Below are positions 56,202 through 64,000 of a DNA stretch of 64,000 nt, in pieces. Below the pieces are notes generated by a model, which saw only the letters and a list, made by a program, of their open reading frames with translations, searched no databases and was not told the DNA's origin. Within the stretch, counting starts at the first letter, position 1. The number at the start of each line of letters is the position of its first letter. The stretch covers positions 62,001-126,000 of the forward strand of contig NZ_JAIOJZ010000005.1 of assembly GCF_020404845.1 (NCBI RefSeq), given 5' to 3'. Source of the DNA: Streptomyces hyderabadensis. Lineage in GTDB: Bacteria; Actinomycetota; Actinomycetes; Streptomycetales; Streptomycetaceae. Made by a program: the position numbers and the translations under genes.

Positions 56202-57146
56202 TCAGGTGGCGTCGTCCGGGTCGTCCTCGCGCAGTTCCGTCACGCGTTCCAGCAGGATCGGTTCCCAGGCGCGTCGCAGTCGTGTCCTGAGCAGCGACGG
56301 GGGCGGGGCCGGCGGCGCGCCGGAGCGGGCGGCGAGCGCCTCCGCGAGGTGCACGACCGCGTCGCACCGGGCCAGCCACAGGCCGCGCAGGCAGGGCCGG
56401 GCACCGTATCCGGCGAGGGTGGCCGCGCGGACGGCGGCCGGTGCGCCCACGGAGAGGGCGAGCCCGGCGATGTCCTCGGCCGGGTCGCCGAGGACCGCGT
56501 CGCTCCAGCCGAGGACGCCGCGCACCCGCCCGTCGGCGCTGACCACGAGGTGCCCGCCGGTCAGCCCGTGGTGGACGAGGACCGCCGCGCCCGGCTGGGC
56601 GCCGAGCTGGGCCGTCGCCTCCCGGGTGAGCCGCTCCGGACGCGCGGCGTCGAACTCGTCGGCCGCGGCGAGGCCGTGGACGGCACGCTCGGCCGACTGC
56701 CGCAGGTTCTCCAGGGAGCGCGGGGCCACCCGCGGCACACCGAGCGTCTCGGCCTGCCGGACCGGCACCTCGCGCAGACCGGTGAGCAGCGCCGCGAGGT
56801 CCGCCTCGCCCAGTGCGGACACGTCGTGGTCCTCGCCCGACCCGCCGGCCAGCCGGGCGTCCAGCGTGTAGCCGAGGCCGGGTGCCCACTCGCCGTGCGC
56901 CACGCTGGTCGGCAGCGTGACCGGGACGTGCGGCCGCACCAGTTCCCGCAGGCGCAGTTCCCGGCGTCTGCGCACCGCGCTCTCCCGGTCGGTGGCCAGC
57001 CGCAGCACGTGCCGGGTGCCGACCCACCAGGTGCCGGGGTCGACGCCCTCGGCCACCGGCCGGACCTCGGGTTCCGTGCTCCCGCCCAGCAGGGAGCGGA
57101 CCAGTCGGCGGACGGTGTCCGCGGTGGGTGTCGGTGCCTGGGTCAT
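56202..57146 (-). CDS. APH-fold protein with degenerate catalytic motifs
   Basis: This 314-residue protein has the aminoglycoside phosphotransferase fold. The catalytic loop reads AVLVHHGLTGGHLVVSADGR where active members have HxDxxxxN (in close relatives HHDLTGEHL), so the catalytic Asp is Gly. The next motif is VLGWSDAVLGDPAEDIAG, lacking the usual Mg-binding Asp of the D-W-x-D pattern. The structural AED segment and a basic N-lobe are retained. It may be a pseudo-kinase or a kinase with altered chemistry. It starts after a 55-base gap downstream of the M24 gene on the same strand. Confidence 0.8.
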   Translation of the reverse strand: MTQAPTPTADTVRRLVRSLLGGSTEPEVRPVAEGVDPGTWWVGTRHVLRLATDRESAVRRRRELRLRELVRPHVPVTLPTSVAHGEWAPGLGYTLDARLAGGSGEDHDVSALGEADLAALLTGLREVPVRQAETLGVPRVAPRSLENLRQSAERAVHGLAAADEFDAARPERLTREATAQLGAQPGAAVLVHHGLTGGHLVVSADGRVRGVLGWSDAVLGDPAEDIAGLALSVGAPAAVRAATLAGYGARPCLRGLWLARCDAVVHLAEALAARSGAPPAPPPSLLRTRLRRAWEPILLERVTELREDDPDDAT

Positions 57147-57201
57147 GTCGCGCCGTCGTCTTCCGGGTCTGCCGGGGCGTGCGGGGGCCGTGCGTCACCG
57201 G

Positions 57202-58332
57202 TCACTCGACGACGACCATCTCCCGGGTGGTGTCGTTGAGGCGTCGGCCGCCGTCCGCGGTGACGGTGACGATGTCCTCGATGCGTACCCCGAACCGGCC
57301 GGGCAGATAGACGCCGGGCTCGACCGAGAAGCACATGCCGGGCACCAGGGGCTGCTCCTCGCCCTCGATCATGTACGGCGGCTCGTGGGTGGTGACGCCG
57401 ATGCCGTGCCCGGTGCGGTGGATGAAGTACTCGCCGTACCCGGCTTCGGCGATGACCGCGCGGGCGGCCCGGTCGACGTCCTGGCAGGCGGCGCCGGGCC
57501 GCACCGCGCCGAAGCCGGCCTCCTGCGCCTCGCGGACCAGGTCGTGCACCCGGCGCTCCTCGTCGGTCGCCTCGCCCACGTGCACGGTGCGGGAGGTGTC
57601 GGAGCCGTAGCCGTCCTTGAGCCCGCCGAAGTCGAGGACGATCATGTCGCCGTCCTCGATGACGCGGTCGCCGACCTCGTGGTGCGGATTGGCGCCGTTG
57701 GGGCCCGAGGCGACGATGGTGAAGTCGACCTGGGAGTGCCCGAACCGGCGCAGCAGATCGGCGAGGTCGGCGGCGACCTCGGACTCCCGGCGGCCGCCGA
57801 AGCGGACCTTCCGGATCTCCTCGAAGGCGGCGTCCGCGGCCGCGCCCGCCGCCGCCAGCAGCTCCAGCTCCGCGGCGTCCTTCACCGCGCGGAGCATCGG
57901 CAGCGCCTCGGTGAGGGAGGCGTACGAGGTGTCGGGCAGGGTGCGCTGGAGCGCCAGCAGGTGCATGGCCCAGGCGTTGTCGCTGATGCCGAAGCGTCCG
58001 GTGCCGTCGAGGAGGGCGGCGGTGGCCGCGTAGGGGTCCTTGCCGTCGGTCCAGTCCCGCAGGGTCAGCACCGGCGCGCCGGCCGCCTTCGCGGCGTCGG
58101 GGGCCTCCAGGGCCGGGACGACGAGCACGGGGTCGCGGTCCGGGGCGAGGACGAGCAGGGTGAGCCGTTCGGTGTCCGCCGTGGGCGCGTAGCCGGTGAG
58201 CCACACCAGGTCGGGGCCCGGGGCCACCAGCAGACCGGCCAGCCCGGCGTCGGCGGCCGCACGCGCGGCGCGCTCCATCCGGGTCCGGTAGTCGTCGGCG
58301 GTGAACGCAGCGGCGGGCCTGCTGCCGGTCAT
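57202..58332 (-). CDS. M24-family metallopeptidase (Xaa-Pro aminopeptidase-like)
   Basis: This 376-residue protein has a creatinase-like N-terminal domain (LAGLLVAPGPDLVWLTGYAP) and a pita-bread catalytic domain. Metal ligands are visible: Asp in MIVLDFGGLKDGYGSDTSRT (two Asp), His in GHGIGVTTHEPP, Glu in SVEPGVYLPG and Glu in RIEDIVTVTADG. Such enzymes remove N-terminal residues before proline. It is cytosolic, lacking a signal. Its promoter is probably shared with the divergent metallophosphoesterase, where a 29-base inverted repeat lies. Confidence 0.92.
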   Translation of the reverse strand: MTGSRPAAAFTADDYRTRMERAARAAADAGLAGLLVAPGPDLVWLTGYAPTADTERLTLLVLAPDRDPVLVVPALEAPDAAKAAGAPVLTLRDWTDGKDPYAATAALLDGTGRFGISDNAWAMHLLALQRTLPDTSYASLTEALPMLRAVKDAAELELLAAAGAAADAAFEEIRKVRFGGRRESEVAADLADLLRRFGHSQVDFTIVASGPNGANPHHEVGDRVIEDGDMIVLDFGGLKDGYGSDTSRTVHVGEATDEERRVHDLVREAQEAGFGAVRPGAACQDVDRAARAVIAEAGYGEYFIHRTGHGIGVTTHEPPYMIEGEEQPLVPGMCFSVEPGVYLPGRFGVRIEDIVTVTADGGRRLNDTTREMVVVE

Positions 58333-58431
58333 CCGAACCTCCCAGGGCGCAAGGGTGAAGGGACCACGGGCAGCATCCTGCCCCCAGCGCGGGGGCGACG
58401 CGAGCCGATTGGCGTGGAGCGACCCCGGCTA

Positions 58432-58460
58432 CTAATGATTGGATGCCTTCCAAGCATTAG
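58432..58460. promoter_or_regulatory. Imperfect 29-base inverted repeat in a divergent promoter
   Basis: CTAATGATTGG (58432-58442) and CCAAGCATTAG (58450-58460) form an 11-bp stem with one mismatch and a 7-base spacer, in the 173-base gap between the M24 gene and the metallophosphoesterase gene. TAGCAT-like elements nearby could be -10 sites, so the repeat would overlap a promoter. It is likely an operator. Confidence 0.6.
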
Positions 58461-58505
58461 CATCGGGGGTGTCCGGGTACCGGGCGCCCGGAGGAGGCCG
58501 ACACC

Positions 58506-59261
58506 GTGCTCGTACTCGCGCACATCAGCGATCTGCACCTGGACGGAAGCCCGCGGGCCACCGAGCGCGCCGAGCGGGTGCGCGACCGGCTGTGGCGGCT
58601 GCCGGGCCGGGTGGACGCGCTCCTGGTCACCGGGGACGTCGCGGACCACGGGACGGAGGCGGAGTACGAGGAGGCGGCCCGCATCCTGGGGCTGCGCGAC
58701 GGTTCCGCGCCGTTTCCCGTGCTCACCTGTCCGGGCAACCACGACAGCCGGGCGCCCTACCGCAAGGCGCTGCTCGGCCGCCCGGCCGCCGACGGCCCGG
58801 TCAACGAGCTGCACGTCCTCGACGGCGGCGCGGTGCTGATGTGCGACTCCAGCATCCCGGGCAGCGACGAGGGCGAGCTGGACGAGGAGACGTACGGCTG
58901 GATCGAGGAGTCGCTCGACGGACTCGACGGCGACCGCCCGGCCCTGCTCGCCTTCCACCACCCGCCCACGGCCGTGCACCACCCGCTGCCCGACTCCTGC
59001 CGGCTGCGCCGCCCCGAGCGCCTCGCGGCACTGCTGGAACGCAGGCCTGCGGTGGCCGGGCTGATCACGGGTCACGCCCACTCGCCCGCCGCCACGGTGT
59101 TCGCCGGACGGCCGCTGGTGGTCGGCCCCGGGGTGACGTGGACGCTGCGGCTGCCCTGGGAGGGCGAGGAGATCGCGGACCGGGACGCGCCGGTCGGGCT
59201 CGCCTTCCACGTGCTGGACGACGCCGGACGGCTCACCAGCCACTTCCGCACGGTCACGTGA
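58506..59261 (+). CDS. Cyclic-nucleotide-type metallophosphoesterase
   Basis: This 251-residue protein starts at a GTG (VLVLAHISDLHLDGSPRATE). The calcineurin-like metal motifs are complete: ISDLHLD (D-x-H), LLVTGDVADHG (GD), CPGNHDSR (GNHD), LAFHHPPT (H) and GHAHSPAATVFAGRPL (GHxH). It is similar to CpdA-type 3',5'-cyclic AMP phosphodiesterases, though the substrate is not certain. The last eight bases overlap tail-to-tail with the PDZ protein gene. Confidence 0.9.
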   Translation: MLVLAHISDLHLDGSPRATERAERVRDRLWRLPGRVDALLVTGDVADHGTEAEYEEAARILGLRDGSAPFPVLTCPGNHDSRAPYRKALLGRPAADGPVNELHVLDGGAVLMCDSSIPGSDEGELDEETYGWIEESLDGLDGDRPALLAFHHPPTAVHHPLPDSCRLRRPERLAALLERRPAVAGLITGHAHSPAATVFAGRPLVVGPGVTWTLRLPWEGEEIADRDAPVGLAFHVLDDAGRLTSHFRTVT

Positions 59262-59892
59262 CGACGCCCGGTACGGCCGTCAGCTGCTGGTAGCCGCCGC
59301 TGCGGTGGCGCACCGTGAGCTTGACCTCCTTGCCGGGGCGGGCGCGGGCCACGGCGTGTGCGAGGTCGGCGGCCGAGTCGACGCGGGTCCGGCCGACGGC
59401 CAGCAGTACGTCGCCCCGCACCAGGCCCGCCGCGTACCCGGGCCCCGGCACGTGGACGCCCACGATCCGGGCCCCGGGCCTCTCGTCGTCCACGGCCTCC
59501 ACGCCGAGCGTCGCGCCGGCCGGTGCCGGGGAGGGGGACGCAGCGGCCGAGGAACCGGCCGACGGGTGCGCGGGGGCGGCCCGGGTGCCCGTCGCCGCTC
59601 CGGCGCCCCCGCCCGCTCCTCCCGCCCCGCCCGGTCCCGCCGCCCCGGCCTGCTGCTGCATCTCGGCCAGCTTGCTCATGCCGATCACCGTGGCGCCGAC
59701 CGTGCCCAGCCCCACGCCCGCGAGGAGCAGGACCGCCGCGGCGAGCACGCCGAGCAGCACGGTGGTGAGCCGCCTGCGGCGCCGGCGCCCGGGGTACGGA
59801 CGCCGGACGCCGTCGGACTCGGTGTGGGACTCGGTGCCGGGTCCCGGGTCCCGGCCGGGCATCGGCTTGGGACGCAACGCTGTCTGTTCCAT
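59254..59892 (-). CDS. Membrane-anchored PDZ domain protein
   Basis: This 212-residue protein has a basic cytoplasmic front, a single membrane helix (TTVLLGVLAAAVLLLAGVGL), a low-complexity Ala/Gly/Pro linker and a C-terminal PDZ domain. The PDZ core shows VHVPGPGYAAGLVRGDVLLA and VGRTRVDSAADLAHAV. There is no protease domain. It may act as a scaffold or substrate tether for an extracytoplasmic protease. It is tail-to-tail with the phosphoesterase and 93 bases downstream of the geosmin synthase stop. Confidence 0.88.
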   Translation of the reverse strand: MEQTALRPKPMPGRDPGPGTESHTESDGVRRPYPGRRRRRRLTTVLLGVLAAAVLLLAGVGLGTVGATVIGMSKLAEMQQQAGAAGPGGAGGAGGGAGAATGTRAAPAHPSAGSSAAASPSPAPAGATLGVEAVDDERPGARIVGVHVPGPGYAAGLVRGDVLLAVGRTRVDSAADLAHAVARARPGKEVKLTVRHRSGGYQQLTAVPGVVT

Positions 59893-59985
59893 GGATCGCC
59901 TCCGGCAAGTGCTCTACCCGGCGCACCGGCGCGTGACGAGCCACGAAAGAGTGAGACTGAACTTCGGTCAGGGCGTTTCGGGAGT

Positions 59986-62205
<2,220 letters not shown>

Positions 62206-62302
62206 CTACCCACGGCCCTTCGGACGCATCCGCCGGGCGACACATGATCACACCATCGCGTGAATCAGCCCGGAATGCGGGAACTTCTCCCCCGGTGCTC
62301 CC

Positions 62303-63520
62303 TCAGCACCTGACCTGGACCAGGGCGTGCGTCCCGCTGGTGCGCCAGCCGCGCTCGCCGCTCGCCTCCAGCGCGGCCTCGGTCTTCGCGTCGAGTCCGG
62401 TGACCACGTCGGACTTCAGGGTGCGCAGCGCGGCGACGGCGCCGGGGAAGTACCCGGTGACGTCCGCGAAGGAGGTGGTCGGCGGCCACCACCGGTCGCC
62501 CACCAGGCGCCGGTAGTTGAGGTCGCCCTTGAGGACGGTGACGGTGGCCGCGGCGAAGTCCGCGCGCAGGTCGCCGGGCATGTCCGCGTACGGCAGCGGG
62601 GCGCAGGAGAAGGGGTGGGCGCGGACGGTGACCCGGCCGTCGGTCAGCGCCGCCCAGAGCCGCTCGCCGTGGGCCGCCGCCGCGCCGCCCGCCGTGACCA
62701 GCCGCCGCAGGGCGTCGAGCACGTCGGTGGGCGTGGCGTCCGAGACGTAGTACGGGTACGGCTTGACGTGCAGGACGGCCCGGTCCACGCGGCCCTCGGC
62801 GAGGAGGTGCGAGACCAGGAGCAGGTCCGGGACGAGTTCCCGGCCGGCGTTGTCCGCGACGAGGCACAGGGTGGCCGGGCCCCCGTCCGGGGTGCCCGCC
62901 CCGGGGACCGGGAGCAGGGACCACAGGGCGTCGCTGTCGTCGGCGACGAGCGCCGCCGCCTCGTCCCCGGTGCCGGTGCCCCGGTCGGAGAGGCGGAAGC
63001 CGAGGTCGGCGCGGTTGCCCCAGAGCGAGCCGTGCAGCAGTGCCCGCCCCCGCTCGTCGGCCGGCATCCGGTCCAGGTCTTCGAGGGCGGCGAGTTCCTG
63101 GTCCGTCTCCGGCGCGTCGAGTTCGGCGAGCTTGGCGGGCCGGAAGGGGTCGACGCCCTGCCATGCGCCGGGGCCGAAGTAGCCGACGGCGTCGAGGAGC
63201 CGGCGGTAGAAGTGGCTCTCGGCCCACAGCCAGGGCACGTCGTACCAGGAGCGGCCGGCGTACGCGTCCATGCCCCACCGCGCCCAGCGGTCCCGGTCCC
63301 GCCCGGTGGGGTCCGCGTCGGCGGGCAGCGGCTCGACCACGCCGTCGGCGCAGCTCGCGAGCAGCGCGTCCAGCGCGTGGCGCCGCGGCGGATCGAGGGG
63401 GAAGGCGTCCCGCACCTGTCGCACGATGGCGGGGTGCCGCTCGGCCAGCACGCCGTGCGGGAAGGAGCCGGGCTCGTCGCCGACGATGACGGGCGCGGGC
63501 ACGAACGGGGTGTCGGGCAT
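62303..63520 (-). CDS. DUF89/ARMT1-family protein
   Basis: This 405-residue protein is read from ATG 63520 (MPDTPFVPAPVIVGDEPGSF); a GTG nine bases upstream is an alternative. The DUF89 metal-dependent phosphatase motifs are LVADNAGRELVPDLLLVSHL (DN) and VLKGDLNYRRLVGDRWWPP (KGDLNYR), with SFADVTGYFPGAVAALRTLK after them. In eukaryotes these are damage-control phosphatases acting on sugar phosphates. The bacterial role is unclear. It lies between geosmin synthase and the cprB-like gene on the same strand. Confidence 0.9.
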   Translation of the reverse strand: MPDTPFVPAPVIVGDEPGSFPHGVLAERHPAIVRQVRDAFPLDPPRRHALDALLASCADGVVEPLPADADPTGRDRDRWARWGMDAYAGRSWYDVPWLWAESHFYRRLLDAVGYFGPGAWQGVDPFRPAKLAELDAPETDQELAALEDLDRMPADERGRALLHGSLWGNRADLGFRLSDRGTGTGDEAAALVADDSDALWSLLPVPGAGTPDGGPATLCLVADNAGRELVPDLLLVSHLLAEGRVDRAVLHVKPYPYYVSDATPTDVLDALRRLVTAGGAAAAHGERLWAALTDGRVTVRAHPFSCAPLPYADMPGDLRADFAAATVTVLKGDLNYRRLVGDRWWPPTTSFADVTGYFPGAVAALRTLKSDVVTGLDAKTEAALEASGERGWRTSGTHALVQVRC

Positions 63521-63563
63521 GCCCGTCACCGTACCGGTCGGTGCGGGTCCGCCACCGTACCGG

Positions 63564-64000
63564 TCAGGGCGTGCCCGTCTCCCGTTCCAGGCGGGCCGCG
63601 AGGGTGAGATAGCGGGCGCGGCGGGTCACCGGGACCATGCCGCGGATCAGGATGTACCACATCTCGGCGAGGCGGCGCGGCTGGCGCCCGGCCGGTTCGA
63701 GAGTGCCGCTCACCACGCGGGTGCCGACGACGGAGCAGACGAGGGTGTGGGCGACCGAGTCGACGTCGATGTCCGGATGCACGTCGGACTGGCGTACGGC
63801 GTTCAGCAGCCGGGACGTGGCTATCTCCCGCCACTCGGTGAAGGGGTGCGGCAGCGGCGGCCGCACCGGCACCCCCGCGGTGGCGAGCCGCAGCCCGGCC
63901 CGCAGCACCGGCCCCTCCTCGCAGAGCCGGGCCATGCCGAAGGTGAGGCGCATCAGCGCCTCCAGCGAGGAGTAGCCCCGCCCGTCCAGGTCCTGCGCCA
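63564..64000 (-). CDS. cprB: Gamma-butyrolactone receptor-type TetR regulator, C-terminal part (CprB-like)
   Basis: The frame is open to the right edge, so the N-terminal DNA-binding domain is outside the window. The visible 145 residues are the ligand-binding C-terminus. AQDLDGRGYSSLEALMRLTF, RAGLRLATAGVPVRPPLPHP, FTEWREIATSRLLNAVRQSD, SVVGTRVVSGTLEP and RLAEMWYILIRGMVPVTRRA match CprB of S. coelicolor as I remember it, with only a few differences. CprB is a TetR-type homologue of gamma-butyrolactone receptors that influences antibiotic production and sporulation. The identification is strong for the visible part. Confidence 0.85.
   Translation of the reverse strand, partial: AQDLDGRGYSSLEALMRLTFGMARLCEEGPVLRAGLRLATAGVPVRPPLPHPFTEWREIATSRLLNAVRQSDVHPDIDVDSVAHTLVCSVVGTRVVSGTLEPAGRQPRRLAEMWYILIRGMVPVTRRARYLTLAARLERETGTP

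Overview
The base composition (very high GC with strong G/C bias at third codon positions), the gene families and the gene order all point to a Streptomyces chromosome. Diagnostic content includes a two-domain germacradienol/geosmin synthase next to a gamma-butyrolactone-receptor-type regulator whose visible residues match CprB, a sulfate-assimilation operon with an RRHVDL-type cysteine leader peptide, and an Erm(O)/Lrm plus macrolide glycosyltransferase pair. From memory of S. coelicolor the order resembles the segment around SCO6071 (cprB), SCO6073 (geosmin synthase) and SCO6093-SCO6102 (sulfur genes). No prophage, insertion sequence, CRISPR array, rRNA or tRNA gene was seen, so this is a chromosomal region with accessory patches rather than a mobile island.

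Layout. 1-5152: the end of a secreted protein gene, small hypothetical genes, a VOC protein, two AraC-family regulators and a membrane-anchored alpha/beta hydrolase (peptidase S33/TAP-like). 5248-15426: two divergent operons, ROK regulator - M81 metallopeptidase - CutC on the minus strand, and a dipeptide-type ABC importer (binding protein, two permeases, double ATPase) with a ROK sugar kinase on the plus strand. Together they look like one uptake and catabolic system for a peptide- and sugar-containing compound. 15481-18566: two tandem secreted trypsin-fold proteins with FG-GAP/VCBS repeats that have lost their catalytic His and Ser. 18892-25492: BrkB-type membrane protein, AidB-like acyl-CoA dehydrogenase, GAF regulator, secreted protein, GNAT acetyltransferase.

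25554-35158: the sulfur operon, consisting of leader peptide, sulfite reductase, a zinc-ribbon micro-protein, cysH, cysC, cysD, cysN, a possible 34-residue ORF, a sulfonate-type ABC importer and a sirohydrochlorin chelatase-like protein. Sulfate activation, reduction, siroheme supply and sulfur-compound uptake are therefore encoded as one block. 35174-38350: DUF1697 protein and an MMPL exporter. 38467-40799: a minus-strand resistance unit. It has a leaderless promoter with a possible WblC/WhiB7 element, a 37-residue leader peptide with an Arg-Met-Arg arrest-like motif, two terminator-like hairpins, an Erm-type methyltransferase and a macrolide glycosyltransferase. 40862-43931: a sugar ABC importer without its own ATPase.

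44083-47093: APH-fold protein, exonuclease and SAV2148-type HEPN protein. 47460-56154: glgX, treY and treZ, the glycogen-to-trehalose route, interrupted by an M14 carboxypeptidase and an FHA protein. 56202-64000: a kinase-fold protein with degenerate catalytic motifs, an M24 peptidase, a metallophosphoesterase, a PDZ protein, geosmin synthase, a DUF89 protein and the 3' part of a cprB-like gene.

The observations most worth following up are the paired pseudo-proteases, the antibiotic-inducible-looking attenuator before the erm gene, the cysteine leader peptide, and the CutC/M81/ROK/peptide-ABC locus, which offers a context for the uncertain function of CutC.
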